Positions 7,813-17,457 of a stretch of 64,000 bases of DNA are shown here, in pieces (position 1 is the first letter of the stretch; each line of letters starts with the position of its first letter). The stretch is from Blastocatellia bacterium (GTDB lineage: Bacteria > Acidobacteriota > Blastocatellia > UBA7656 > JADIYM01), in NCBI GenBank assembly GCA_021463145.1, contig JAJTWZ010000008.1, forward strand, positions 1 through 64,000, given 5' to 3'. The notes below the pieces were generated by a model, which was given only the letters and a program-made list of their open reading frames with translations, made no database searches and was not told the DNA's origin. Made by a program: the position numbers and the translations under genes.

Positions 7813-8790
7813 ATGATAGGCGTCCTGCTCTTCAACCTCGGGGGGCCCGAGCGGCTCGAGGACGTTCGTCCGTTCCTCTACAACCTCTTTTCGGATCGCG
7901 AAATCATCGATCTGCCGGCAATTCTCCGGCTTCCGATCGCCGCGCTGATTGCATTGACGCGTGGGCCGAAATCCCGCGGCTATTACGCGAAGATCGGCGG
8001 CGGCTCGCCGCTCCGACGCGATACCGAGGCACAGGGCCGCGCGCTCGAGGCCGCACTGGCGGCGCGGGGAATCCCGGCGCGAAGTTACGTCGGGATGCGG
8101 GCCTGGAATCCGTTCATCGGCGAAGCCGTCGACGCAATGCGGCGCGACGGCATCCGCGAAGCGGTAGTCCTGCCGCTGTACCCGCACTTTTCGGTTTCGA
8201 CGACCGGGTCTTCGACTAAGGAGCTCTATCGCGTCGTGACGAAGCGCGGCGGAGTCCGTGACATCCGGCGGCGCTATATCACCAGGTGGTTCGACGACCC
8301 GGGTTTCATCGACGCCGTCGCACGCCGGATAGAAGCGCAGTTGCCGAAGTTCCCCGATCCCGGGCGCGTTCACCTGTTGTTTACGGCCCACAGCATCCCG
8401 ATGAGCTACATCGAACGCGGAGACCCATACCTCAGGCACACGCACGCGACGGTCGAGCTGGTTCTCGAGCGGCTCGGACGACGGTTGCCGCACTCGCTCG
8501 CGTACCAGAGCAAAGTGGGACCGGTGAAGTGGCTCGAGCCTTCCACGGAGAGCGAGATCCGCTCGCTTGGCGAGCGCGGCGTGTCGCAGGTGCTCGCGAT
8601 TCCGATCAGCTTCGTCTCGGACCACATCGAAACCCTCTACGAGATAGACATCCTCTATCGGCAATTGGCGGACGATGCGGGTATCGCGCATTTCCTCCGC
8701 ACGGAGGCACTCGGGCTGGATCCGGGCTTCATCGAGTCGCTGGCTTCAATGGTCGAACGGCGGCTTGGCCACCGCGTGACCGATCGATGA
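7813..8790 (+). CDS. hemH: ferrochelatase
   Basis: 325 residues. It inserts Fe2+ into protoporphyrin IX or coproporphyrin III. MIGVLLFNLGGPERLEDVRPFL is the standard N-terminus. The metal-site His is in FTAHSIPMSYIERGDPY, and the second catalytic region is PISFVSDHIETLYEID. It starts 45 bp after hemN and its TGA overlaps the hemY ATG (ATGA). An ATG at 7813 fits the family start. Confidence 0.96.
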   Translation: MIGVLLFNLGGPERLEDVRPFLYNLFSDREIIDLPAILRLPIAALIALTRGPKSRGYYAKIGGGSPLRRDTEAQGRALEAALAARGIPARSYVGMRAWNPFIGEAVDAMRRDGIREAVVLPLYPHFSVSTTGSSTKELYRVVTKRGGVRDIRRRYITRWFDDPGFIDAVARRIEAQLPKFPDPGRVHLLFTAHSIPMSYIERGDPYLRHTHATVELVLERLGRRLPHSLAYQSKVGPVKWLEPSTESEIRSLGERGVSQVLAIPISFVSDHIETLYEIDILYRQLADDAGIAHFLRTEALGLDPGFIESLASMVERRLGHRVTDR

Positions 8791-10157
8791 GCGTGGACGT
8801 CGCAGTCATTGGGGCGGGCATTTCCGGTCTCGCATACGCCTGGGAGGCGCAGTGCGCCGGGCGGAGCGTCGTCGTGCTGGAGTCAGCTGACCGCGTAGGC
8901 GGCAGTATTCGAACTCATCGCGACGACGGCTTCCTGGTCGAGTGCGGACCGAACAGCGTGCGGATTACCGACGAGCTGGAATCGCTCGTGGACGCCATCG
9001 GCCTCACCGGGGAGCTAGTTACGGGAGATCCAAGGGCCGCGCGATTCATCTATCGGGACGGCCGGCTCGTGCGGGCGCCGATGGGTCCGGCGTCTCTGGT
9101 CACAACTGGCGTGCTGTCCTGGAGGGCGAAATTCCGCGTTCTCGCCGAGCCTTTCATTCCACGTCCTCGCGACCTCTCGGAACCGACGATCGCCGAGTTC
9201 GTCACTCGTCGCGCCGGTCGCGAGGTGCACGACATCCTGGTGTCGGCCTTCATTTCGGGCGTCTACGCGGGAGACACGACGAAGCTGAGCGCCGCGGCGA
9301 TCCTGCCGAAGCTCGTCGAACTCGAGCGCGAACACGGAAGCATCGTTCGGGGAGGGATTGCCGAACTCCGCGCCCGCCGTCGCGCGCGCCGGGCGTCGGC
9401 CGCGCCGGCCTCCGAGGCGCCAGCGAAGCGCGCCCGGCGCCCGCTAACGATCGTGTCGTTCGCGGACGGCCTGGAGCGACTCACCGATGGTCTAGCCGAG
9501 CGGCTCGGAGACCGGGTTCGCTGCCGCGCCCGAGTCGAGCGGATCGTGAAGTCGGACGATGGCTTCTCGCTCTCGGTCGCCGGCGAGGACGTCTCCGCGA
9601 CGAGGGTCGTGATTGCGACGCCCGCCTACGCCGCCTCGTCTCTTGTCAGGCCGCTCTCCGCGCTACTCGCGGACGATCTGGACAGGATCGAGTATCCGCC
9701 ACTCGTTTCCGTATCTGTTGCATTCCGGAAAGACGACGTCACGCGAGACTGCGCCGGGTTCGGATTTCTCGCACCTCGAGTTTCCGGGCTCCGCATTCTC
9801 GGCGGCATCCTGCCTTCCAGCATATTCACGGGCCGCGCGCCGGACGGATGGCACCTTTTCACGTGCTTCGCCGGCGGAGCGACCGATCCCGGAGCATTCG
9901 AGCTGGACGACGGCGAAATCGCCGATGTCGTGACGAACGACCTCGAGCTGGCCGTCGGAGCGCGCGGCGAACCCCGGGTGCTGCGCGTGTCACGCTGGCC
10001 GAAGGCGATTCCGCAATACACGATCGGTCACGTCGAGCGTGTGGCGGCGATAGAGGCCGAATGCGAACGCATTGGCCTCTCGGTCATCGGCAACTACCTG
10101 CACGGCGTGTCCGTGGGCGACTGCGTGAAGACGGCGGTCGAGGCGGCTCGACGGTGA
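8787..10157 (+). CDS. hemY: protoporphyrinogen/coproporphyrinogen oxidase
   Basis: 456 residues, FAD-dependent. It oxidises protoporphyrinogen IX (or coproporphyrinogen III) to the aromatic porphyrin. The N-terminal FAD-binding motif is VAVIGAGISGLAYAWEA with ESADRVGGSIRT, followed by VECGPNSVR and VSAFISGVYAGDTTKLSAAA typical of HemY/PPOX. The C-terminal FAD motif ends in YLHGVSVGDCVKTAVEAA. An Arg/Ala-rich insert (about residues 190-220) lies where many acidobacterial-type PPOX proteins vary. The last 74 bp overlap the convergent gene 10084-10992 on the other strand. Confidence 0.94.
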   Translation: MSVDVAVIGAGISGLAYAWEAQCAGRSVVVLESADRVGGSIRTHRDDGFLVECGPNSVRITDELESLVDAIGLTGELVTGDPRAARFIYRDGRLVRAPMGPASLVTTGVLSWRAKFRVLAEPFIPRPRDLSEPTIAEFVTRRAGREVHDILVSAFISGVYAGDTTKLSAAAILPKLVELEREHGSIVRGGIAELRARRRARRASAAPASEAPAKRARRPLTIVSFADGLERLTDGLAERLGDRVRCRARVERIVKSDDGFSLSVAGEDVSATRVVIATPAYAASSLVRPLSALLADDLDRIEYPPLVSVSVAFRKDDVTRDCAGFGFLAPRVSGLRILGGILPSSIFTGRAPDGWHLFTCFAGGATDPGAFELDDGEIADVVTNDLELAVGARGEPRVLRVSRWPKAIPQYTIGHVERVAAIEAECERIGLSVIGNYLHGVSVGDCVKTAVEAARR

Positions 10158-10992
10158 GCCGTTCGCACCGACGAACCATCCTTCTGCTGCGAACGCCGAT
10201 CGCGTCGTAAAGCTCCGCGAGCTCCTCGTTCTCCGCGGCAAGCGCCGCGCGATTCCGCTCGATCGTGGCCTCGTCTCCGCGTGCGAACGGCCCTGTCATC
10301 GCGAATCGCGTTCCCACTCTGCCGATGTTGGAGAGCGTTCCCGCAACCAGTGGGAGCAGGTTGCGGAGAGCCTCGGCATAGCCGAACCCGGCGGCCATCA
10401 TCGCCTCGACACTCGCGTCGATCACCGTCGTGACGTGCCCGGACGCCATCACGGCCGCGGCGTGGTAGATCGGCTTCCGGCTTGCTCGAATTCGGACAGG
10501 ATTTCCACCGGCATCGCGCGCAAGCCGCGTCGCAACGGCAACTGCCTCGCGATCTCCCTCGATCACGAACGCGCTGCCCCCGATCAGATTCACTCCGAAT
10601 TGGGACGACGTGAAGGACTGAAGCGGATGGCAGGACCCGACCGACGCGCCACGCGCCTTGAGCGCCGAAAGCTCCCGCGAGTCGAGCGAGCCGCTCGCGT
10701 GGAGCGCGACCCGGCCGTCGAACTCCTGATCGAGAGCCGCGAGCCGTCGGGCTACGGCAGCGATGGCAGAATCCGGAGTCGAAACGAGCAGAATGTCTCC
10801 TGCAATTCGATCGAGCTGTCTCATCGATCTTGGAATGCCGCCCCCGATGAATCGGCACGCTTCGCGGGCAGCGGCGGAAGACCGGCACACGACACTCCCG
10901 ATCGGATAGCCCGCGGCGCGCAGGGCGAAACCGACTGCGCGGCCGACTTTCCCGGCGCCAATCACGGCGAGCGTCGGCCTCGGCTTACTCAT
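10084..10992 (-). CDS. Rossmann-fold and DUF2520 domain protein
   Basis: 302 residues. The N-terminus has a dinucleotide-binding fold (LAVIGAGKVGRAVGFALRAAG) and the middle has the DUF2520 signature: GSCHPLQSFTS, GSAFVIEGD, YHAAAVMASGHVTTV. Related proteins resemble NADP/F420-linked reductases such as ketopantoate reductase, but the substrate is not established. The start overlaps the stop of the large ATPase by 8 bp, so both are probably one transcript. The Arg-rich C-terminal tail (last about 25 residues) is encoded opposite the end of hemY. Confidence 0.85.
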   Translation of the reverse strand: MSKPRPTLAVIGAGKVGRAVGFALRAAGYPIGSVVCRSSAAAREACRFIGGGIPRSMRQLDRIAGDILLVSTPDSAIAAVARRLAALDQEFDGRVALHASGSLDSRELSALKARGASVGSCHPLQSFTSSQFGVNLIGGSAFVIEGDREAVAVATRLARDAGGNPVRIRASRKPIYHAAAVMASGHVTTVIDASVEAMMAAGFGYAEALRNLLPLVAGTLSNIGRVGTRFAMTGPFARGDEATIERNRAALAAENEELAELYDAIGVRSRRMVRRCERLTVEPPRPPSSRSRPRTRRAGSCR

Positions 10993-13900
10993 CCGTCAGT
11001 GCCGGCAACAGACGGCCTATCTCGATCAGCGCGCCATCGTCGCCCGGCAATCCCTCGAGCCATTCCTGCAGCCGAGCGCGCAGTGCCTCTTTCGTCATCG
11101 GCTGCCCGGGTTCGAGCACCGGCGGCGAAGCGATTGCGAGAGGCTGCGGAGAATCGACCACGCACCTGTTGATCAGGTCGATCGTGGAGGGAGTGATCTC
11201 CACGCCAGAGGCCTCGGTGCTCGACAGAAGCGCGATGAGCGGCACCGACGAGTCCGCATACACAGCGTCCGACTGCACCTGCCGCAGACCCGCGAGAATC
11301 GACGTCCGGAACTGCCTTACCGTCAAAATGTGATGCGCCGTGCCGCGATCCACCACGAGCCGGAGCCGCTCCATCATTCGGGCAACTCCGTCTGGATTTC
11401 CGAGACGGAACCCGCATACGCACGAAGGTCGCTCTATCAGCAACTCACGCGTGGGCAGTTCGCACGACATGTCGCGGATCGACTGGACCATCTCCGTTGC
11501 GAGGCTGAAGTACCTCTCGTTGACGACGCGCACGTTCGACAGAAGCACGAAGCTCATCCACTGGTTCGTGTCGATGAACGAGTCGAGCGCTTCGAAGTCG
11601 GAGCGCGAGCCCACGTGCACGTCGTGCGCTGCGATGTAGTAGTCCGTGTAGTCCTTCTGAAACGCCTCGTAAACCGATTCGAAGCGCCGCCGCTTGTTCT
11701 CGTCGAGCAATCTGTGCGGCGAAGCGATGAAGTCGAGCAACTCGACGCGCTCGGCTTCGATGCGGGCCTCCGACGTGCGGTCCGCGCTCAGAACATACTC
11801 CTTCGCCGCGACGAAGTACGGTGTCCAGTCGATGAAGGACGTAAGCATCCGAAGATCGCGAAGGGCTCGCTGGTAGATCGTGGGGTTCGCCGCGAACGCC
11901 GTCACGATTCGGCCCAGGCCGTCCTCGAGCGTGGCTTCCTCGGCGAGAATCGCCTGTATCTGTCGCGCGCTCGAGTCGAAGTACTGCTTGGAAGCCGCGA
12001 TGAGTTGCCAGGTTCGGCGAGTAGCGGCCTCGGGAGGAACATCCGAGAAGCGCGCCTTCAGGTCCATCTCCTGCCATCGCTCGAGCCACGCTTCGAGCGC
12101 ACGCCTGACTGACTGCCGGCCTTCGGACGTCACGAGGTCGTCGAGATCATCCACGTCCGTTACGAGTCGCGCCCACTCCAGAAGCGTCGCGTTCGGGTAG
12201 AGCGTCAGGCCCGACCGCAACACGTGCGTGTACTCTTCGAGATCGCCGGCAGTCTCGAGCCCTCCGGCCGTCAATTCGCCGTTCGGCCCGACGAGCTTGA
12301 GGCGTCCGCTCGCCACCATCGCCGCGATGATCAATCGCTGTGCAGCGCGCTGAAGTCCGTAAGGCTCGCGCCGCAATTCCTGATATATCGCGGCGACAGG
12401 CACGCCAGACTCGCCCGCGGCTTCCGCCAGCCGGATTGGCTCGATGTTGCAAGGCAGTGCGAGCGCCGACTCGCTGTTCGGATTGAAGCTGAAGTGTCCG
12501 TGTTCGGAAGATTCCGCGAGTCCGAGTGGAGCAGCAAGCGAGGCGGCGGCCTGCTGGACGTTCGGGGTGCCAGCGCCGCCGACGAAGAACTTCTCGATCA
12601 GCAACCTCGTCGCCGCGTCGTCGAACTCGCCGGCGAAAACCGGATGCTCGGGATATCGCTCGGCTAGCGGAACGTCGAGCACTCTCGCCAGTAGTCCTCC
12701 GAGCGTTTCGCGAACAGCCTGTTCCGCGCCAGAGACCTCCCACGCCGGTCCGAGAAATCGCCCCTTCTCGAGGTAGAGGTGGTGAAAGACCAATCCGCCT
12801 TCGGCCTCGGCTTCGGCAAGGACCGCATCGCGGTCGAGTCCCGGCGCGTCGAGGCGCGGGTCCGGCGCCCGAAGCGCCGCGAGCCGCCGCAACACCTGCA
12901 TGTCGGATTCTTCCGGCTCGCCGGGCACCCAGAGCACGAGCGAGGCCGGCCCCTCGCGCAGATCGATCGGCGATCCGATCGGCACGAGTGAGACTTCCCA
13001 GTCGAGCTCGCACAGTACGGTTGCGGGCGCGAACGTGACCTCCGAGGTCGCGCCAGGCTGGACCGCCATCGCCGCAGCCGACGCCCCGTCGCCGGAGCCG
13101 TCACCAGAGGGCTCGACGGTCTCGATCGGAACCACCGTGTGAAGCGGCGGATTCTCGACAAGTTCGGTCTCGACACGGTAGGAGAGCCGTCCCAGCCTCC
13201 AGGTTCCCCTCCAAGGGACGTCGATGTGCGCGTAGCCTGCGTCGTCCGAGAGATCGACCGGCCAGTCGGGGAAGCGAGCGGCTCCAAGGCCGACGAGAAT
13301 GTCTCCCAGCCGCGGATCGTCGCCGCGAATCGAACTAGCGATTTCGTTGACGACGCGGGTGCCGGAACCGGTCTCGGCCACGGGCAGACGGTACGTCGGC
13401 GAAACGCCTGACGACTCGACGACGAGCTGTCGAGGCGCGCGTTCGGCGAACGCCTGAAGGATGCTCTCGACGATGCGGCCGCCGAGTTCGGGATCGGCTT
13501 CTTCGTAGAGCATCATCGCGTCGGCAAGCTCGGACGCGGTCACCGAACGGCCGGCAAGCGACTCGAGAAACAGCCCCTTCACGACGAGTTTCGACCAGAA
13601 CCTCTGCTGGTTCTCGGTGAACGTCGGGACGACGGCCGTAACGAGGTCGTCGTAGAGCTCGAACCCGCTCGACAGCTCCGGCGCCTTTCTCAGCTCGTAC
13701 TCGCACGAATCGAAGAGTTCGTCGAATACGACGAGCGAGAGTTCACGCCGGCCCTTTGCGCGATTGCCCGAATTTGCGGCAAATCTGAGGAACGAGAAGC
13801 TCGGCGCGTACTTGCTCAGCACTCCCGCCACGTCGATCGTCGACGGATGGAGCGGGTAGAGCATCGTCGTATCTTCGCGGCTCCAGCGAAACGTGGGAAG

Positions 13901-14704
13901 TATCCGGCGGATCGAGTCGTACACCAGGCCGAGTTCGGTTCGCTGCTTCGCGTCCTTCCGGAAGATGAACTTGTCGACGAGCTTCGCGAGCGTGGCGATT
14001 GGCAGGTACTCGACCTGGAAAGCCTTGAGAAGCGGAAGGCACGCCGTGTTTGCGTTGAGGCTCTCTTCGTCGAGCGCAACCAGCAGCGATATCGACTCGG
14101 ACGGCGCGCGTTCTCCGAGCGCTGCGAGCGTCGCAACGGCGCGTCGCACGGCTTCGCGGTCGGCGGTCGGCAGCCAGGCCGAGAGCCCGTCGACGACGAG
14201 TACGAGACGCGTCTCGGCGGGGATGAGGGCGAAAGTCGCCTTTAGTGGGTCTTCCGAGAGCGCCGCTGCGTTCCACTCCGCGGATGCGATGCCGAGAGCC
14301 GCGGCAAGGCCCGAAGCACCGCTGAAACCTTCGCGAAGCGCGGCCTCGAAATCCTCGACGGGCGTCTCCGAAGGATCCACGAATACCGGCAGCAATCGGG
14401 TTCCCGCGAGAATGGACGCCGCGCCGCGGATCTGCTGGTGCTGCGACCGCTGTCTGAGGTCAGGGTGTGCCGCCAGGGCGTGAATGACGGCAAGCGACGT
14501 GCTCTTCCCGGCACCGTGGGGCCCCGACAGGATGCGTGCCGGCGCGGCGATGCCGGTAGCCGCCTCCGCGAGGTGCGCGAGCGTGAATCCGAAGTCGTCG
14601 ACTGCAAGCACCGAAGACAGAAGCGCAACGGGGTCGGCCGCTCGTCCGTGGCTCACCTGGACGTACGGATCGACATCTACATAGGCTTTGATCTGTTTCG
14701 CCAT
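10985..14704 (-). CDS. large P-loop ATPase resembling BREX BrxC/PglY (DUF6079-like)
   Basis: 1239 residues. Walker A is GPHGAGKS at 61-68 and Walker B is RLVLVVDG at about 166-173. A YPLHPSTIDV motif at 283-292 corresponds to the FPLHP/YPLHP box of BrxC/PglY and DUF499-like ATPases. The middle is alpha-helical. Near residue 1090 a CVCGF pair recalls the CxxCGF motif near the end of PglY-type proteins. Such ATPases act in phage-defence systems with PglZ, a methylase and others. None of those partners is here; the neighbours are a DUF2520 protein and mod genes. The family call rests on motif memory, and a stand-alone ATPase family of other function is possible. Confidence 0.6.
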   Translation of the reverse strand: MAKQIKAYVDVDPYVQVSHGRAADPVALLSSVLAVDDFGFTLAHLAEAATGIAAPARILSGPHGAGKSTSLAVIHALAAHPDLRQRSQHQQIRGAASILAGTRLLPVFVDPSETPVEDFEAALREGFSGASGLAAALGIASAEWNAAALSEDPLKATFALIPAETRLVLVVDGLSAWLPTADREAVRRAVATLAALGERAPSESISLLVALDEESLNANTACLPLLKAFQVEYLPIATLAKLVDKFIFRKDAKQRTELGLVYDSIRRILPTFRWSREDTTMLYPLHPSTIDVAGVLSKYAPSFSFLRFAANSGNRAKGRRELSLVVFDELFDSCEYELRKAPELSSGFELYDDLVTAVVPTFTENQQRFWSKLVVKGLFLESLAGRSVTASELADAMMLYEEADPELGGRIVESILQAFAERAPRQLVVESSGVSPTYRLPVAETGSGTRVVNEIASSIRGDDPRLGDILVGLGAARFPDWPVDLSDDAGYAHIDVPWRGTWRLGRLSYRVETELVENPPLHTVVPIETVEPSGDGSGDGASAAAMAVQPGATSEVTFAPATVLCELDWEVSLVPIGSPIDLREGPASLVLWVPGEPEESDMQVLRRLAALRAPDPRLDAPGLDRDAVLAEAEAEGGLVFHHLYLEKGRFLGPAWEVSGAEQAVRETLGGLLARVLDVPLAERYPEHPVFAGEFDDAATRLLIEKFFVGGAGTPNVQQAAASLAAPLGLAESSEHGHFSFNPNSESALALPCNIEPIRLAEAAGESGVPVAAIYQELRREPYGLQRAAQRLIIAAMVASGRLKLVGPNGELTAGGLETAGDLEEYTHVLRSGLTLYPNATLLEWARLVTDVDDLDDLVTSEGRQSVRRALEAWLERWQEMDLKARFSDVPPEAATRRTWQLIAASKQYFDSSARQIQAILAEEATLEDGLGRIVTAFAANPTIYQRALRDLRMLTSFIDWTPYFVAAKEYVLSADRTSEARIEAERVELLDFIASPHRLLDENKRRRFESVYEAFQKDYTDYYIAAHDVHVGSRSDFEALDSFIDTNQWMSFVLLSNVRVVNERYFSLATEMVQSIRDMSCELPTRELLIERPSCVCGFRLGNPDGVARMMERLRLVVDRGTAHHILTVRQFRTSILAGLRQVQSDAVYADSSVPLIALLSSTEASGVEITPSTIDLINRCVVDSPQPLAIASPPVLEPGQPMTKEALRARLQEWLEGLPGDDGALIEIGRLLPALTDE

Positions 14705-14901
14705 GCGGAGATCTGGCCTTCACACAGGGGCGATGAGAGTCCAAGCGGTCAGCAAGCGCAGAGCGTCGTGAGGATAGCACGGCGGCTGGAAGCGGCGCAA
14801 TTACAAGATCTTACGACCGCTAGTGGGCGAACGGCAGCGCGGCGAACGACTGGCGCTCGGCCCTGACGCCATCTGGAAGTTGGATGGGCCCGGATTCCGA
14901 T

Positions 14902-15987
14902 TCAGTCGCGCGGCACCAGGTGAATTGCGGGCGCCTTGAGTACCGCCGTCACGGCGGCTCCAGGCGCAAGTCCGAGTGCCTCGCTCGAAAGCGGTGTTAC
15001 GACCGCCGTCAACGGGAACCCGCAGTCGAGCGTGACTCGGACGAGCGGACCTTCTCGCTGGGTATCCACTACACGCGATGCAAGGCGGTTGCGCGCCGAG
15101 CTCTGCGCCGTTTCGCCACGCTCGAGTGTCACGTCCTCGCTGCGAATGCACACGGCGACGTGACGGCCGATAGGAGTTCGGGCGACCGCAAGGACTGCCG
15201 CGCCACCGATCTCGACGGTAGCGATGCCGTCGTCGATGTTTTCCACCGTGCCCTCGAGCACTGTCTCGACCCCGACGATGCGCGCCACGTCGAGATCCGC
15301 CGGTCTGCTGAAAACGTCCGCAACATCGCCGGCCTGGCGGACGCGCCCGCCGTCGACTACGACTATCCGGTCGCCGAGCGCGAGTGCTTCGGTCCTGTCG
15401 TGGGTAACGAGCAGCGTTTCGATTCCGGTCTCACGCAGCATCAGCCGCAACTCGCGGCGCAGCGCCTCGCGTCGCGGCGCGTCGAGCGCAGCGAGCGGTT
15501 CGTCGAGCAACAACAGCCGGGGCTCGCGCGCAAGCGCGCGGGCGAGCGCCACGCGCTGCTGCTCTCCTCCCGAGAGCGTGCGCGGCGCACGATCCGCGAG
15601 CGCGCCAAGCTCGAACCTGTCTAGCAACTCGGAGACTCTCGCCTTCCTCTGCGGTGACGAAAGCCCGGACAATCCAAATCCAATGTTCTCGGCAACCGTT
15701 CGGTGCGGGAACAGCGCATAGTCCTGAAAGACGACGCCGGCCGAGCGCTTCTGCGGCGGAACGAACAAACCGGCTGCCGTGTCGATCCAGACGTCCCCGC
15801 CGCAGCTCACCACACCGCGATCCGGCCGCTCGAGCCCGGCTACGACGCGCAGGATCGTCGTCTTTCCCGCGCCAGACGGGCCGAAAACGACCGTGATCGC
15901 GGGCACCGACGACGTCGAGAACGCGGCCTCGACGCTCGAGCCCCCGCGAAACCGCTTCGCAATGTCGACGGTCAGCGAGGCATCCAT
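14902..15987 (-). CDS. modC: molybdate ABC transporter ATP-binding protein
   Basis: 361 residues, usual for ModC. Walker A is GPSGAGKTT, then the Q-loop GVVFQDYALFPH, signature LSGGEQQRVALARAL, Walker B LLLLDEPLAALD and switch VTHDRTEA. The C-terminal 110 residues form a TOBE/Mop-like domain (VETVLEGTVENIDDGIATVEI). The ATG at 15987 was chosen because MDASLTVDIAKRF matches the family start. It overlaps the end of modB by 16 bp. Last gene of the operon; nothing coding in 14705-14901. Confidence 0.9.
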   Translation of the reverse strand: MDASLTVDIAKRFRGGSSVEAAFSTSSVPAITVVFGPSGAGKTTILRVVAGLERPDRGVVSCGGDVWIDTAAGLFVPPQKRSAGVVFQDYALFPHRTVAENIGFGLSGLSSPQRKARVSELLDRFELGALADRAPRTLSGGEQQRVALARALAREPRLLLLDEPLAALDAPRREALRRELRLMLRETGIETLLVTHDRTEALALGDRIVVVDGGRVRQAGDVADVFSRPADLDVARIVGVETVLEGTVENIDDGIATVEIGGAAVLAVARTPIGRHVAVCIRSEDVTLERGETAQSSARNRLASRVVDTQREGPLVRVTLDCGFPLTAVVTPLSSEALGLAPGAAVTAVLKAPAIHLVPRD

Positions 15988-16646
15988 ACCGAGACCATCC
16001 GCCGCTGCAGCACGAACGTGATCGAAAGTACGACGAACGAGGCGCCGAGCAGCAGCGCCGAAGTCGCCGCGGCAGATCCGTAGTCCAGCGATTGAACGTC
16101 GTCGTAGATTGCAATCGACACCGTTCGCGTGGAGCCAGGCAGGTTGCCTCCGACCATCAGCACCACGCCGAACTCTCCGAGAGTGTGCGCGAAACTCAGT
16201 ACCAGCCCAGCGACGACGCCCGGCCAGGAAAGCGGCAGCACCACGCGCAGGAACGTCTGCAACCGGGAGAGCCCGAGAGTCCAACCGGCTTCCGAGAGTC
16301 GCGGATCGATCGCGGAGAACGCCGCCGTGAAGGGCTGCACCGCGAACGGAAGGCTGTACAGCACCGAGGCGACCAGAAGTCCGGTGAACGAGAACGCGAG
16401 CGATCCGCCTGTCATCGATGCGTAAACGCTGCCGAGCGGCCCGCGCGGACCCAGCGCGACAAGGATGTAGAACCCAAGCACCGTGGGCGGCAGAACAAGC
16501 GGCAGCGCAACGACTGCCTCGGCGAGAAACTTGAATTTCCAGCGTGTCGTACTCAGCCACCAGCCGATCGGGACGCCGATTACAAGCAGAACAACCGCGG
16601 TCGCCGTCGCCAGCCGGAGGCTCAACCCTATCGCCGTCCAGTCCAT
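15972..16646 (-). CDS. modB: molybdate ABC transporter permease
   Basis: 224 residues with five or six membrane helices. The EAA loop is ARGSTRTVSIAIYD-like in its C-terminal half, after FAHTLGEFGVVLMVGGNLPG, which is the ModB signature. VVALPLVLPPTVLGFYIL is also typical. The ATG at 16646 was chosen over one at 16706 because GAGGAG lies just upstream and MDWTAIGLSLRLA is the normal start. It begins 10 bp after modA and overlaps modC. Confidence 0.92.
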   Translation of the reverse strand: MDWTAIGLSLRLATATAVVLLVIGVPIGWWLSTTRWKFKFLAEAVVALPLVLPPTVLGFYILVALGPRGPLGSVYASMTGGSLAFSFTGLLVASVLYSLPFAVQPFTAAFSAIDPRLSEAGWTLGLSRLQTFLRVVLPLSWPGVVAGLVLSFAHTLGEFGVVLMVGGNLPGSTRTVSIAIYDDVQSLDYGSAAATSALLLGASFVVLSITFVLQRRMVSVWMPR

Positions 16647-16656
16647 CTCGCGCTCC

Positions 16657-17457
16657 TCAAGGTGCCTCGAGACCGTGACTCGCGAGGACCGCGCGCCCTT
16701 CGGCACTGGTTACGAACGCCAGAAACTCGCGAGCCGCGCCGGTGTCTCGCGAGGTCGAGACGATTACGGCCACCTGTTCGACAACGGGATGCGAATCGGC
16801 TGGAAACTGCCACCACCGGCCTTCGGAGCTGAGCTTTGGCGACACGGCTAGCGACTTGCTGACGATGGCGGCGTCCGCGGCGCCGGACGATGCGAACTGC
16901 GCCGCCTGAGCGACGTTTTCGCCAAAGACCAGCTTTGGCTCGACGGCTTCCAGTTTGCCGATCGAGATCAGGGCAGCAATCGCGGCGCGGCCGTAAGGCG
17001 CGTGTTCCGGATTCGCAACTGCCACGGTGCGCATTCGCGGGTCGTCGAGCACGAGGCGACCGAGTGCGTGAACGTCCAACGGAGACGAATTCGCCACCCA
17101 GAGCACGATCTGTCCGGTCGCGTAGGCCGTAAGCGTCGCGGGGTCGGCGTGGCCTTCCGCTGCGAGTCGCTCCGCGTACGCGCGATCGGCGGAGAAAAAC
17201 ACGTCGAACGGCGCGCCGTTCGCAATCTGCGCCGTCAGCGTTCCCGATGCTCCGAACGATGGCTCGATCACGATTCCGGGATGGCGCGAACCGAAGGCCG
17301 CCGCCAGTTCGGGCATGGCGAACTGCAGGTCGGACGCAGCGGCGACCGCGAGCCGGCGCGGCGACTCCGATGTGCCGGAACAGCCAGTCGAAACGACGCA
17401 AACTGCCAGAAAGAACCCGGCAATCAGTCCGAAAGCAGTGGATGAAACGCAAGTCAC
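16657..17457 (-). CDS. modA: molybdate-binding lipoprotein
   Basis: 266 residues. Signal peptide with lipobox VSTGC (Cys near 26), so the mature protein is lipid-anchored. The ModA fold is shown by LAVAAASDLQFAMPELAAAF, PSFGASGTLTAQIANGAPFDVFFSAD, VANPEHAPYGRAA and FGENVAQAAQFASSGAADAA. It delivers molybdate (or tungstate) to ModBC. The ATG overlaps the regulator stop by 4 bp (ATGA). Confidence 0.93.
   Translation of the reverse strand: MTCVSSTAFGLIAGFFLAVCVVSTGCSGTSESPRRLAVAAASDLQFAMPELAAAFGSRHPGIVIEPSFGASGTLTAQIANGAPFDVFFSADRAYAERLAAEGHADPATLTAYATGQIVLWVANSSPLDVHALGRLVLDDPRMRTVAVANPEHAPYGRAAIAALISIGKLEAVEPKLVFGENVAQAAQFASSGAADAAIVSKSLAVSPKLSSEGRWWQFPADSHPVVEQVAVIVSTSRDTGAAREFLAFVTSAEGRAVLASHGLEAP

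Noticed and set aside
15988-16560. N-terminal extension of modC
   Set aside because: The open frame upstream of 15987 is out of frame with modB and lacks ABC protein features.
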